A stretch of 64,000 nt of DNA from Aldersonia sp. NBC_00410 (GCF_026342035.1 NZ_JAPENM010000016.1:1-64000); one strand, 5' to 3'; counted from the first letter of the stretch, positions 54,466 to 63,539 are shown. The notes: a model not told the origin generated them from the letters alone. A program made the numbers and translations.

Positions 54466-54471
54466 TAGGCT
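54466..54471 (+). promoter_or_regulatory. Candidate -10 box of leaderless ribF
   Basis: TAGGCT with 6 nt to the GTG at 54478, no Shine-Dalgarno sequence; same hexamer and spacing class as proS. Confidence 0.5.
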
Positions 54472-54477
54472 GCCCCT

Positions 54478-55446
54478 GTGCAGAGGTGGCGAGGGTTCGA
54501 TGAAATTCCTGCCGACTGGGGCCGTTGCGTTTTGACCATCGGCGTTTTCGACGGCATGCATCGCGGACACATGCAACTCATTTCGCGGGCGGTGGAATCG
54601 GCCGCTGCGCGGGATGTGCCGAGCGTGCTCATGACGTTCGATCCGCACCCCATGGAGGTCGTGCGCCCCGGCAGTCATCCGGCGCAGCTGACCACTCTGT
54701 CGCGTCGCGCCGAACTCGCCGAGCAGCTCGGCATCGACGTGTTCTGTGTGGTGCCGTTCACGCCCGACTTCATGAAGCTCACGCCCGGCCGGTATGTGCA
54801 CGATCTGCTCGTCGAGCGGTTGCACGTGGTCGAGGTCGTGGTGGGTGTCAACTTCACGTTCGGGAAGAAGGCCACGGGCACCATCGAGACGATGGAGGAA
54901 ATGGGCCGCAAGTTCGGCTTCGAGGTGGAGGGCCTCAAGTTGCTCGAGGAGCATGCGGTCACGTTCTCGTCGACCTACATCCGGTCATGCGTCGATGCCG
55001 GCGACGTGCGTGCCGCCGCGGAAGCGCTCGGCCGCGCGCACCGGGTGGAAGGCGTGGTCGTACACGGCGACGGCCGCGGTCGCGAACTCGGTTATCCCAC
55101 CGCGAATGTCGCGCCGCCGATGCATGCTGCAATCCCCGCCGACGGTGTGTACGCGGGGTGGTTCACCGTGCTCGGGCCGGGACCGACGATCGGCGAGGTG
55201 ATCGCAGGCGAGCCTGCCCGGGCGGCGATTTCGATCGGCACCAACCCGACGTTCTCCGGGCGCACCCGCACTGTCGAGGCGTATGTGCTCGAGGGCGAGG
55301 CGGACCTCTACGGCCAGCACGTCGCGGTGGATTTCGTCGAGCATCTTCGCGGGATGGAGAAGTTCGACTCGGTGGACGACCTCATCGTCGAGATGGGCAA
55401 GGATGCCGAACGCGCTCGCGCCGTGCTCGGCGCAACCGGACCCTGA
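54478..55446 (+). CDS. ribF: Bifunctional riboflavin kinase/FAD synthetase RibF
   Basis: 322-residue enzyme making FMN from riboflavin and FAD from FMN. The N-terminal adenylyltransferase domain has TIGVFDGMHRGHMQLI (HxGH motif near residue 28) and the STYIRSCV motif near 160; the C-terminal flavokinase domain (about 185-310) has ELGYPTANV and DGVYAGWF. GTG at 54478, leaderless by position. It precedes rpsO, as in mycobacteria. Confidence 0.95.
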   Translation: MQRWRGFDEIPADWGRCVLTIGVFDGMHRGHMQLISRAVESAAARDVPSVLMTFDPHPMEVVRPGSHPAQLTTLSRRAELAEQLGIDVFCVVPFTPDFMKLTPGRYVHDLLVERLHVVEVVVGVNFTFGKKATGTIETMEEMGRKFGFEVEGLKLLEEHAVTFSSTYIRSCVDAGDVRAAAEALGRAHRVEGVVVHGDGRGRELGYPTANVAPPMHAAIPADGVYAGWFTVLGPGPTIGEVIAGEPARAAISIGTNPTFSGRTRTVEAYVLEGEADLYGQHVAVDFVEHLRGMEKFDSVDDLIVEMGKDAERARAVLGATGP

Positions 55447-55614
55447 ATTCGGACTTCGCCGACCTGCCGACTGCACCGGCGGCGACGCGATTTTTTGTCC
55501 ACGACCTGCACTGGTAGTCTGGATCGCTGTGTGTGCTGCGGTTCGCGGCGGCCGCACCGATCGGCCCGGGCATCGGCTCGGGCACACGCGCGGACTTGAT
55601 TACCAGGAGTAGTA

Positions 55615-55884
55615 GTGGCACTGACTGTCGAGCAGAAGAAGCAGATCCTGTCCGAGTACGGACTGCACGAGACCGACACCGGTTCGCCGGAGGCACAGGT
55701 CGCAATGTTGACCCGCCGCATCGTCGACCTCACCGAGCACCTCAAGCAGCACAAGCACGACCATCACTCGCGTCGCGGCCTGCTGCTGCTCGTCGGCCGT
55801 CGCCGTCGCCTGCTGAAGTACATCCAGCGGGTCGACGTTGCGCGTTACCGCTCGCTGATCGAGCGTCTCGGCCTGCGTCGCTGA
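55615..55884 (+). CDS. rpsO: 30S ribosomal protein S15
   Basis: 89-residue primary 16S rRNA-binding protein; the full family sequence is present, including [37 protein letters not shown] and the terminal IERLGLRR. The GTG at 55615 is preceded by AGGAG about 6 nt upstream. It is separated from pnp by a 432-bp region, the usual rpsO-pnp gene order. Confidence 0.98.
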   Translation: MALTVEQKKQILSEYGLHETDTGSPEAQVAMLTRRIVDLTEHLKQHKHDHHSRRGLLLLVGRRRRLLKYIQRVDVARYRSLIERLGLRR

Positions 55885-56316
55885 TCGCGACTCGAGCGGA
55901 GATCGAGGAAAAGCAATACCGAGTCGAAGCACACCGGAATCGTCCACCTTCGGGTGTGTCGGACGGACACGTGAAGTAGCCAGCGGGGCAACGCCTAGAA
56001 TTGTCCCGTTGGCTATTCGTGTTTGCGCCAAAGCGCGCAGCACGAGTCGGCTCAACACCTAACGTGGATGCCGAGCATCCACACCACAGCCGTATGTACC
56101 TGCCTGTCGTGGCGTCGGTCTTCGGTAGTGGCTTTTCGGTTCCGCGAGCGGAATCCGGAAGGCTTCGATCGATGACCGCCTCCGCGCAGCCGCGTCCGAA
56201 GAAATTGCGACGCGCCGCGTCCGACGAGAGGACGCGAGCAAAGGTGCGCACGACCGGCCAGGAGGGCAGGGTCGTGTCCCGCGGGTACGGCGAAGACGAG
56301 AGGTAGAGAGAAAGAA
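55885..56316 (+). promoter_or_regulatory. rpsO-pnp intergenic region with structured pnp leader
   Basis: 432 bp without a convincing gene. A TAGAAT -10-like box at 55996-56001 would start a leader of about 310 nt. Structured elements: a perfect 8-bp hairpin with a 3-nt loop at 56064-56082 (GTGGATGC/GCATCCAC), and an inverted repeat 55978-55987/56005-56014 (AGCCAGCGGG/CCCGTTGGCT, one G-U) that spans the -10 box. A 44-codon Arg/Lys-rich ORF from 56172 to 56306 with high GC3 ends 10 bp before pnp. pnp carries a GAGAGAAAG ribosome site. Autoregulation of pnp through its leader is known in other bacteria. Confidence 0.5.
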
Positions 56317-58608
56317 ATGACTCAAACGCAGGAATCGCCCAGCACCGCCGTAGAGGTGGACGAAGGCGTGTTCGAATCCGCCGCCGTGATCGATAACGGC
56401 ACCTATGGCACCCGCACCATCCGCTTCGAGACGGGCCGACTCGCCCAGCAGGCCGCCGGCGCGGTCGTGGCGTACCTCGACGACGAGACCATGCTGCTCT
56501 CGGCCACCACCGCAGGCAAGCATCCCAAGGAGCATTTCGACTTCTTCCCGCTCACGGTGGACGTCGAGGAGCGCATGTACGCCGCGGGCCGCATCCCCGG
56601 CTCGTTCTTCCGCCGTGAGGGCCGTCCTTCCACGGACGCCATCCTCACCTGCCGGCTGATCGACCGGCCGCTGCGCCCGTCGTTCGTCGACGGACTGCGC
56701 AACGAGATCCAGGTTGTCGTCACGATCCTGAGCCTCGATCCGAACGATCTCTACGACGTCGTCGCGATCAACGCGGCCTCCGCATCCACCCAGATCGCGG
56801 GCCTGCCGTTCTCCGGTCCGGTCGGTGGCGTGCGTGTCGCGCTGATCACCAGCGAAGAGAAGAAGGCCGGCCAGTGGGTCGCGTTCCCGACGGTGGAGCA
56901 GCTCGAGAACGCCGTGTTCGACATGGTCGTCGCCGGCCGCGTCGTGTCCGGTGCCGGTGACAGTGCAGACGTCGCGATCATGATGGTCGAGGCCGAGGCC
57001 ACCGATAACGTGATCGAGCTCATCGACGGTGGCGCACAGGCGCCGACCGAGGCGATCGTCGCCGAGGGCCTCGAGGCGGCCAAGCCGTTCATTGCCCGGC
57101 TGTGCAAGGCGCAGGCCGATCTCGCCGAGAAGGCCGCCAAGCCGACCGGTGACTACCCGGTGTTCCCGGCCTACCAGGACGATGTGTACGCCGCCGTCGA
57201 GTCGGCCGCCGCCGACAAGCTCGCCGAGGCGCTCACCATCGCGGGCAAGCAGGAGCGCGACGACCGCACCGACGAGATCAAGGGTGAGGTGCTCGACGCG
57301 GTTGCACCGAACTTCGAGGGTCGCGAGAAGGAGATCGGCGCAGCGTTCCGCTCGCTGACCAAGAAGCTGGTCCGCCAGCGCATCCTGCGCGACAAGTTCC
57401 GTATCGACGGCCGCGGCATCACCGACATCCGGTCGCTCTCGGCCGAGGTCGCGGTCATTCCGCGGGCGCACGGCTCGGCGCTGTTCGAGCGCGGTGAAAC
57501 CCAGATCATGGGTGTCACCACGCTGGACATGGTGAAGATGGCGCAGCAGATCGACTCGCTCGGTCCCGAGACCAGCAAGCGCTACATGCACCACTACAAC
57601 TTCCCGCCGTACTCGACCGGTGAGACCGGCCGCGTGGGCTCGCCGAAGCGCCGCGAGATCGGTCACGGCGCACTCGCCGAGCGCGCGCTCATGCCGGTGC
57701 TGCCGAGCCAGGAAGAGTTCCCCTACGCCATCCGGCAGGTGTCCGAGGCGCTCAGCTCCAACGGTTCCACGTCGATGGGCTCGGTGTGTGCTTCGACGCT
57801 GTCGCTGCTCAATGCCGGTGTGCCGCTGAAGGCGCCGGTCGCGGGCATCGCGATGGGCCTGGTGTCCGACGAGGTCGACGGCGAGACCCGTTACGTCGCG
57901 CTCACCGACATCCTCGGGGCCGAGGACGCGTTCGGCGACATGGACTTCAAGGTCGCAGGCACGAAGGATTTCGTCACCGCGCTGCAGCTCGACACGAAGC
58001 TCGACGGCATCCCCTCGCAGGTGCTCGCGGGTGCGCTGAGCCAGGCGCACGACGCCCGGACGACCATCCTCGAGGTGATGGCCGAGGCCATCGACGCCCC
58101 GGACGAGATGAGCCCGTACGCCCCGCGCGTCACGGCGATCAAGGTTCCGGTCGACAAGATCGGTGAGGTCATCGGCCCCAAGGGCAAGATGATCAACTCG
58201 ATCACCGAGCAGACCGGTGCGAACATCTCCATCGAGGACGACGGCACCGTGTTCGTCGGCGCCACCGATGGTCCGTCTGCACAGGCCGCGATCGACATGA
58301 TCAACGCCATCGCGAACCCGCAGCTGCCCAAGGTGGGCGAGCGCTTCCTGGGCACGGTCGTCAAGACCACCGCCTTCGGCGCATTCGTCTCGCTGCTCCC
58401 GGGCCGTGACGGTCTCGTGCACATCTCGAAGCTGGGCAACGGCAAGCGGATCGCCAAGGTCGAGGACGTCGTCGGCGTGGGTGACAAGCTCCGCGTAGAG
58501 ATCGCCGATATCGACAACCGCGGCAAGATCTCGCTGGTCCCGGTCCAGGAAGAGGAGGCGGCTGCTGCTGCGCCTGCCGCCGAGGCCGACGCGGGCGCCG
58601 ACGCGTAG
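56317..58608 (+). CDS. pnp: Polyribonucleotide nucleotidyltransferase (PNPase)
   Basis: 763-residue phosphorolytic 3'-5' exoribonuclease. Two RNase PH domains (about 20-250 and about 345-560), with [20 protein letters not shown] in the first and the conserved [23 protein letters not shown] in the second; then a KH domain ([20 protein letters not shown], about 610-670) and an S1 domain ([27 protein letters not shown], about 680-750). The C-terminal tail is Ala/Glu-rich. A strong stem-loop terminator follows at 58650-58686. Confidence 0.97.
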   Translation: MTQTQESPSTAVEVDEGVFESAAVIDNGTYGTRTIRFETGRLAQQAAGAVVAYLDDETMLLSATTAGKHPKEHFDFFPLTVDVEERMYAAGRIPGSFFRREGRPSTDAILTCRLIDRPLRPSFVDGLRNEIQVVVTILSLDPNDLYDVVAINAASASTQIAGLPFSGPVGGVRVALITSEEKKAGQWVAFPTVEQLENAVFDMVVAGRVVSGAGDSADVAIMMVEAEATDNVIELIDGGAQAPTEAIVAEGLEAAKPFIARLCKAQADLAEKAAKPTGDYPVFPAYQDDVYAAVESAAADKLAEALTIAGKQERDDRTDEIKGEVLDAVAPNFEGREKEIGAAFRSLTKKLVRQRILRDKFRIDGRGITDIRSLSAEVAVIPRAHGSALFERGETQIMGVTTLDMVKMAQQIDSLGPETSKRYMHHYNFPPYSTGETGRVGSPKRREIGHGALAERALMPVLPSQEEFPYAIRQVSEALSSNGSTSMGSVCASTLSLLNAGVPLKAPVAGIAMGLVSDEVDGETRYVALTDILGAEDAFGDMDFKVAGTKDFVTALQLDTKLDGIPSQVLAGALSQAHDARTTILEVMAEAIDAPDEMSPYAPRVTAIKVPVDKIGEVIGPKGKMINSITEQTGANISIEDDGTVFVGATDGPSAQAAIDMINAIANPQLPKVGERFLGTVVKTTAFGAFVSLLPGRDGLVHISKLGNGKRIAKVEDVVGVGDKLRVEIADIDNRGKISLVPVQEEEAAAAAPAAEADAGADA

Positions 58609-58640
58609 CGTCCCAGCATCACACCGCGAACAAATCGGTC

Positions 58641-59048
58641 GTGACCTCGAAAGCCCCGCACTCGAACCGTCGAGTGCGGGGCTTTTCGCGCGTGGTCGGC
58701 TCCCTCCGCTCGCGCCGGGCCGTGCCATTTCTCGTCGCGCTGGGTGTCACCTTCTTCATGCTGTTCTCGCCCGGCTCGACCGTGCCGAGTGGCCCCCCGA
58801 ACAGCGACAAACTCACCCACCTGCTGATGTTCCTCGTTCTCACGGTGACCGCGTGCCACGCCGGATTCCGCATGGGGGCCGTGCTGATCGGGATCGCCGG
58901 CTACGCCGCGGTGTCGGAGGTGCTGCAAGCGGTGCTGCCGATCCGGCGCAGCGGTTCGGTATGGGACTGGCTCGCCGACCTGCTCGGGATCCTCGCGGGA
59001 TTGGGCATTGTCGCGGCCTGGCGTGCCCATCTCGGGAGACGAGCGTGA
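58641..59048 (+). CDS. VanZ-like membrane protein
   Basis: Up to 135 residues with about four hydrophobic segments: VPFLVALGVTFFMLFSPG, LLMFLVLTVTACHAG, AVLIGIAGYAAVSEVLQAVLP and WLADLLGILAGLGIVAAW. The pattern and the SEVLQAVLP...DWLADLLG sequence match VanZ-family small membrane proteins. The start is doubtful: GTG at 58641 lies inside the pnp terminator stem, whereas in-frame GTGs at 58674 and 58692 would start at or after it; 58692 is the most likely on that ground. It ends immediately next to the convergent PPOX gene. Confidence 0.75.
   Translation: MTSKAPHSNRRVRGFSRVVGSLRSRRAVPFLVALGVTFFMLFSPGSTVPSGPPNSDKLTHLLMFLVLTVTACHAGFRMGAVLIGIAGYAAVSEVLQAVLPIRRSGSVWDWLADLLGILAGLGIVAAWRAHLGRRA
58650..58686 (+). 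terminator. Stem-loop terminator after pnp
   Basis: 16-bp perfect stem, AAAGCCCCGCACTCGA at 58650-58665 paired with TCGAGTGCGGGGCTTT at 58670-58685, loop ACCG, followed by one further T at 58686 (TTTT in all across the stem end). It is a Rho-independent-type element for pnp and overlaps the 5' end of the VanZ-like frame. Confidence 0.85.
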
Positions 59049-59531
59049 TCAGCCGCCGGCGTCCAGGCGCGCCGCGACATCGGCCGGGAAGCCGCCGGTG
59101 GCGATCGGGCCCCACCGCGTCGGGGTGATCCGGATGATCGACTTGTTCTGCGTGCGCATCGCGGCGCGGTACTCGTCCCAGTTCGGGTGTTCGCCCGAGA
59201 TCGTGCGGAAGTAGTCGACCAGTCCGTCTTCGGCGGCCGGCATGTCGAGCACTTCGGCGGTGCCGTCGATCTGGACCCAGGCGTCGTTCCAATCATCGGA
59301 CAGGACGAGGACGCTGACCGCCGGGTTCCGGCGGGCGTTGTTCGCTTTCGCCCGAGCCGGGTAGGTCGAGATGACGATACGGCCTTCGGCGTCCACGCCA
59401 CCGGTGACGGGGGAGATCTGTGCCGAACCGTCGGCGCGAATGGTGCTCAGGATCAGGTGATGTCGTGGCCGGGCGAATTCGAGCAGTTCCGCACGCCCGA
59501 CGGCGCTGTTCGTTGCGACTTTGCGAGCCAT
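59049..59531 (-). CDS. PPOX-class (F420-dependent?) flavin/deazaflavin enzyme
   Basis: 160-residue split-barrel protein of the pyridoxamine-phosphate-oxidase-like class. HLILSTIRADGSAQISPVTGGVDAEGRIVISTYPARAKANNARRNP and the C-terminal IIRITPTRWGPIATGGFP are typical of the actinobacterial group that binds F420 or flavin. The exact reaction is unknown. The ATG at 59531 sits within a 14-bp palindrome and 7 nt after a -10-like TATGGT, so it is leaderless by position. It is convergent with the VanZ-like gene with no spacer. Confidence 0.88.
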   Translation of the reverse strand: MARKVATNSAVGRAELLEFARPRHHLILSTIRADGSAQISPVTGGVDAEGRIVISTYPARAKANNARRNPAVSVLVLSDDWNDAWVQIDGTAEVLDMPAAEDGLVDYFRTISGEHPNWDEYRAAMRTQNKSIIRITPTRWGPIATGGFPADVAARLDAGG

Positions 59532-59543
59532 GGTCTAGACCAT
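59530..59543. promoter_or_regulatory. 14-bp palindrome over start/-10 of the PPOX gene
   Basis: Perfect palindrome ATGGTCTAGACCAT whose last bases (minus strand) contain the start codon and which abuts or overlaps the candidate -10 (59539-59544 on the minus strand reads TATGGT). A repressor bound here would block initiation. Confidence 0.45.
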
Positions 59544-59586
59544 ATGTCGAGCGCACACTGGCGCGTGGTCGCAGCGGGCTGTCCGG

Positions 59587-59592
59587 TATCGT
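59587..59592 (+). promoter_or_regulatory. Candidate -10 box of pepR
   Basis: TATCGT with 10 nt to the ATG at 59603, no Shine-Dalgarno sequence; leaderless or near-leaderless transcript. Confidence 0.4.
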
Positions 59593-59602
59593 TTCCCCTC
59601 CG

Positions 59603-60919
59603 ATGACCTCCTCCAATACCGCCACCAGCCCCGATTCTGGGGTCCAGCGCACCGTACTGCCCGGCGGGCTGCGCATCGTCACCGAACACGTGCCGGGCGT
59701 GCGCTCTGCGTCGGTCGGCGTGTGGGTCGGTGTCGGGTCACGGGACGAGGGCCGCACGGTGGCCGGCGCCGCGCATTTCCTCGAACACCTGCTGTTCAAG
59801 TCGACCCCGACCCGTAGTGCGCTCGACATCGCCGAACTCGTCGACTCGGTCGGCGGCGAACTCAATGCGTTCACGGCAAAAGAGCACACCTGCTTCTACG
59901 CGCATGTGCTCGACGATCACCTCTCGCTCGCTGTCGACCTCGTCGCCGACGTGGTGCTGCGTGGGCAGTGCCGCACCGCCGACGTCGATGTCGAGCGGCA
60001 GGTGGTGCTCGAGGAGATGGCGATGCGCGACGACGATCCCGAGGATCTGGTCGGTGACGAGTTCCTCGGCGCGCTGTTCGGCGACCATCCGCTCGGCCGG
60101 CCGATCATCGGCAGCAACGACTCGATCGAGTCGATGTCGCGGAACCAGTTGCGTTCCTTCCACGTTCGCCGCTATACACCGGACCGAATGGTGGTGGCGG
60201 TGGCCGGCAACGTCGACCACGCGCACACCGTCGAGGTGGTCCGCCGTGCCTTCACCGATCGGCTGACGGATGGGGTCGGTCCCGCGCCGCGCCGGGAGGG
60301 TCGGTTCGGCGCGAACGGTTCGGGTCCGCGACTGCACCTGCTCGGCCGGGACAGCGAACAGGTGCATCTGGTCTTCGGTATGCGCGCCCATGGCAGGCAC
60401 GAGGGAGATCGGCGCTGGCCATTGTCCGTGCTCAATACGGCGCTCGGTGGCGGGCTGAGTTCGCGGTTGTTCCAGCAGATCCGGGAAGAACGCGGCCTCG
60501 CGTACTCGGTGTACTCGAGCGTGGACACCTTCGCCGACACCGGCGCGCTGTCGGTGTACGCCGGTTGCCATCCGGAGAGCCTCGGCGATGTCGCGCGGCT
60601 GGCCCGCGAGGTGCTCGCCGATGTGGCCGCCAACGGGCTCACCGACGCGGAGGTCGCGCGAGCGAAGGGTTCGCTGCGCGGCGGCCTGGTGCTGGGACTG
60701 GAGGACTCCGGCTCGCGGATGCACCGGATCGGCCGTAGTGAACTGAATTACGGCAATCACCGCAGCATCTCCGAGACGCTCACCAGCATCGGCGCGGTGA
60801 CCACCGCTCAGGTGAACGCGGTCGCCGCGGACGTGCTGCGTCGGCCGGCTGCGGCAGCGGTCGTCGGACCGTACCGGCGTAAGCGTGACCTGCCTGCGGC
60901 GGTACGCGGCATTGTGTGA
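59603..60919 (+). CDS. pepR: M16 family zinc metallopeptidase PepR
   Basis: 438-residue processing-peptidase-type protease. The inverted zinc motif HFLEH lies at 58-62 and the third ligand Glu in VVLEEMAMRDDD near 135. The second half has RLFQQIREERGLAYSVYS, carrying the Arg-Tyr pair needed for activity. The position after pnp matches PepR (Rv2782c) of M. tuberculosis. The ATG at 59603 is used because the longer upstream frame would overlap the PPOX gene. A bidirectional hairpin lies 42 bp after the stop. Confidence 0.93.
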   Translation: MTSSNTATSPDSGVQRTVLPGGLRIVTEHVPGVRSASVGVWVGVGSRDEGRTVAGAAHFLEHLLFKSTPTRSALDIAELVDSVGGELNAFTAKEHTCFYAHVLDDHLSLAVDLVADVVLRGQCRTADVDVERQVVLEEMAMRDDDPEDLVGDEFLGALFGDHPLGRPIIGSNDSIESMSRNQLRSFHVRRYTPDRMVVAVAGNVDHAHTVEVVRRAFTDRLTDGVGPAPRREGRFGANGSGPRLHLLGRDSEQVHLVFGMRAHGRHEGDRRWPLSVLNTALGGGLSSRLFQQIREERGLAYSVYSSVDTFADTGALSVYAGCHPESLGDVARLAREVLADVAANGLTDAEVARAKGSLRGGLVLGLEDSGSRMHRIGRSELNYGNHRSISETLTSIGAVTTAQVNAVAADVLRRPAAAAVVGPYRRKRDLPAAVRGIV

Positions 60920-60955
60920 CGGCTGACCCGCCCTCCAGACGTGCGCCGAAACGCG

Positions 60956-60997
60956 CAGCAGCGGTTGTCACGCATTGCTGCGTGGCAACCGCCGCTG
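60956..60997. terminator. Bidirectional hairpin between pepR and the secreted-protein gene
   Basis: Stem of up to 19 bp (60956-60974 with 60979-60997; core GCGGTTG-TCACGCA/TGCGTGGCAACCGC with a G-U pair and one A-C mismatch) around the loop TTGC. No U-tract. It lies between two convergent genes and can serve both. Confidence 0.6.
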
Positions 60998-61031
60998 AGG
61001 TCAATGGGCGTTCGGCCGCTGGCCGAACCGC

Positions 61032-61661
61032 TTAACGGAACAGGCTGGGGAGCAGGTCGGCCGAGCCGGTGCTCGGAGTGCTGGGGTTGCAGCCGGTCAC
61101 CGTCACGGTGTGCCACGCGCGGTCGCCGAGCCACTCCGGCTTCTCGTCCGGGGTCTGCCCGTTGTTCCCGGGAGGGCCCAGCACGATGCGGTAGTCGACC
61201 TTGTGGGTGTTGGCGTCCGGGTTCGGCAGCGCCGGGTTCCAGGACGCGTTGATGTTCTTCAGGTCCTGGACGTAGGTCGCGAGGACCGGGTCACGGTCGG
61301 AGACCATCGTGCGGTTGTCCACGGTGTTCTCGGGCACCTCGTCGGGCCACGTCGGCGACGCGGCCTTCGACGCCATGTTCGGGGTGCCGGTGCGCCAGAC
61401 GTCGAAGCCGACACCGATGTCGCGACCTGCTTCGTCGTCGATGCGCCAGTCGATGGTGTACGTGGTGACGTTGGTGCTGTTCAAGATGTTGAACTCGGCC
61501 TTACAACCACCCTTGTCGGTGGCCCAGAACTGCACCGGGCCGGTGCGCTGGCCGTTGTCCACTGCGGCGCCGGCGGGCGCCTGGGCCAGTCCGAGGATCG
61601 CGCCGGCCGCCACGACGGTAGCAGCGGAGATCCGGACCGACCTGTTGATGCTCGTTTTCAC
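61032..61661 (-). CDS. Secreted protein of unknown function
   Basis: 209-residue exported protein. The start VKTSINRSVRISAATVVAAGAILGLAQAPAGAAV is a signal peptide with probable cleavage after AGA-A near residue 33. The mature domain has two Cys (GGCKAEF and VTGCNPS) likely forming a disulfide, and beta-strand-rich sequence; I do not recognise the family. The GTG at 61661 is preferred to a GTG at 61712 because AAAGG lies about 9 nt before it. It is convergent with pepR, and the MFS gene lies about 190 bp upstream. Confidence 0.8.
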   Translation of the reverse strand: MKTSINRSVRISAATVVAAGAILGLAQAPAGAAVDNGQRTGPVQFWATDKGGCKAEFNILNSTNVTTYTIDWRIDDEAGRDIGVGFDVWRTGTPNMASKAASPTWPDEVPENTVDNRTMVSDRDPVLATYVQDLKNINASWNPALPNPDANTHKVDYRIVLGPPGNNGQTPDEKPEWLGDRAWHTVTVTGCNPSTPSTGSADLLPSLFR

Positions 61662-61852
61662 TGTGTTGGCCTTTGCATGCGGGAGAGAGTTTGTTAAGTG
61701 TGTGTTATCCACATCACAAACGCAATGAAAACGTTACAACGGTCACACGTCCAGTTGGCTCGGCGAAGCGCCGCAATTTGCGACCACGCATTCACGCCCC
61801 GCGCATGCAGACGGCATACGCGAGGCGTGAATCGGTGTGCGGCGATCGGTGA

Positions 61853-63400
61853 CTAGGCCGCGACATGCACCGCGTTCTGCGTCTCGTCACCCATGTCCGA
61901 GGCGCGCAGCCGGATCGTCAGCAGGGTCACGATCAGCGCGATGACGAAGAACCCGGCGCCCCAGTAGAACGCGACGTCGTAGCCGTGAATGCTCGCGGCC
62001 GTGAAGCCCGCCGGGTCGACCGGAACCGGGTTGCCGGTGGCGGCATCGATCGTCGTCTCGCTTCCCGGATGACGGGCGAGGACCTGCGCGAAGATCGTGC
62101 TGAGCAATGCCAATCCGACCGCGCCGCCCACCTGCTGGGCGGTGTTGAGCAGCGCGCTCGCGACGCCCGAGTCGTGTTCCTTGATGCGGTGCAGAGCGAC
62201 GGACTGCATCGACACGAACACCAGGCCCATGCCGCCGGCGATGAGGATCTCGGCCGGCAGCACGTCGACCAGCCAGGTGCTGCTCGGATCGAGTTGGGCG
62301 AGGTAGAGCAGGCCCGCGACGCCGATCGACGTGCCCACGATCATCGGCAGGCGTGGTCCGATGCGAGGCAACAGTGAACTCGCGATACCGGCCGCCACGA
62401 TGATCGCACCGGGGAACGGCAGGAAGACGACACCTGCCTTCAGCGGCGAGTAACCCAGCGTGTTCTGGAAGTAGTAGCTGAGGAACATGAACATCGCGAA
62501 CATCGGAATCGGCACGATCAACGCCACCAGGAACGCCCCGCCCCGGTTGATTTCTCCCGGAATATGCAGTGGCAGTAGTGGATTGGCTGTCCGATCCTCG
62601 ATCACGACGAACGCCACGAGTAGTGCGGCCGCAGCGACGAACAATACGATCGTCGAGGTTGCGCCCCAGCCCGCCTCGGCTGCCCGCGTGAACCCGTAGA
62701 CCAGCGCGATCAGTCCGGCGGTGACGGTGACCGCGCCGGGTAGGTCGTAGCTGCTTTCCCGTGGCGTCGGGATGTCCCGCAGCACCAGGATCAGGGCGCC
62801 GACCGCGGCGATGATCGCGATCGGGGTGTTGACCAGTAGGGTCCAGCGCCAGGAGAAGAACTCGGTGAGCGCGCCGCCCGCGATGAGTCCGATCGCGGCA
62901 CCGCCCGCGGACACCGCGGCGTACACCGCGAACGCGCGGGCGCGTTCCTTCTGCTGAACGAAGGTGACCGTGATCAGCGACAGCGCTGCGGGAGCAAGGA
63001 CGGCGGCGAATGCGCCCTGCAGGGCGCGGCCGGCGAAGAACGACGGTGCGTTCCAGGCCAGCCCGGCGAGAGCGGACGACACGGCGAAGCCGGCGAGTCC
63101 GATCAGGAACATGCGGCGGCGGCCCAGGTAATCGGCCAACCGGCCGCCGAGCAGCAGCAGGCCACCGAAGATCAGGGTGTAGGCGTTGAGCGCCCATTGC
63201 CGATTGGCATCGGAAATGTCCAGGTCGGCCTGGGCAAACGGCAGGGCGATGGTGATGATCGTGGCGTCGAGCACCACCATCAGCTGGGCGAGCGCGATGA
63301 CGCCGAGCGCCCACCAGCGGCGGGACGAGCGTTCGATCACGATGTCGTCGTCGGCAGATTCGGCCGGTGGACGAGGTGGTAAAAGGTCGGTTTCCGACAC
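61853..63400 (-). CDS. MFS transporter, DHA2 family (second TetR-controlled efflux pump)
   Basis: 515-residue transporter with about 14 transmembrane segments. Motif A GGRLADYLGRRRM near residue 80 and motif C-like AVSAGGAAIGLIAGGALTEFFSWRWTLLVNTP near 150. It belongs to the drug-export DHA2 group. The GTG at 63400 is preferred over an upstream start at 63517 because GAGGGGA lies just before it; the upstream residues are Arg-rich and unlike the family. A TetR gene is divergent across a 194-bp region with repeated GACAATTG. Confidence 0.9.
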   Translation of the reverse strand: MSETDLLPPRPPAESADDDIVIERSSRRWWALGVIALAQLMVVLDATIITIALPFAQADLDISDANRQWALNAYTLIFGGLLLLGGRLADYLGRRRMFLIGLAGFAVSSALAGLAWNAPSFFAGRALQGAFAAVLAPAALSLITVTFVQQKERARAFAVYAAVSAGGAAIGLIAGGALTEFFSWRWTLLVNTPIAIIAAVGALILVLRDIPTPRESSYDLPGAVTVTAGLIALVYGFTRAAEAGWGATSTIVLFVAAAALLVAFVVIEDRTANPLLPLHIPGEINRGGAFLVALIVPIPMFAMFMFLSYYFQNTLGYSPLKAGVVFLPFPGAIIVAAGIASSLLPRIGPRLPMIVGTSIGVAGLLYLAQLDPSSTWLVDVLPAEILIAGGMGLVFVSMQSVALHRIKEHDSGVASALLNTAQQVGGAVGLALLSTIFAQVLARHPGSETTIDAATGNPVPVDPAGFTAASIHGYDVAFYWGAGFFVIALIVTLLTIRLRASDMGDETQNAVHVAA

Positions 63401-63512
63401 GATGGTTCCCCTCGGTTTCGGAAGGTTGTGGCGCGGCGGCGGGTCTTCGATGATCCGCCGTCTTCGTCGCGAACACTTAAATAGTGGCAGAGTCAGACAG
63501 AAGTCGTCAACT

Positions 63513-63539
63513 GACAATTGCTATTCGGCGACAATTGTC
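63513..63539. promoter_or_regulatory. Candidate TetR operator in the MFS-TetR divergent region
   Basis: GACAATTG at 63513-63520 is repeated as the perfect 10-bp palindrome GACAATTGTC at 63530-63539, 17 bp between copy starts. It lies between the two divergent genes, close to the TetR start. Confidence 0.5.

Noticed and set aside
56001-56306. 101-codon ORF upstream of pnp
   Set aside because: The upstream part starts inside the -10-like region and has no ribosome site; only the last 44 codons have coding-like GC3, reported as a tentative leader ORF instead.
56059-58728. 889-codon antisense ORF opposite pnp
   Set aside because: Shadow of a highly conserved sense gene; composition is Arg/Leu/Asp-rich with no domain pattern.
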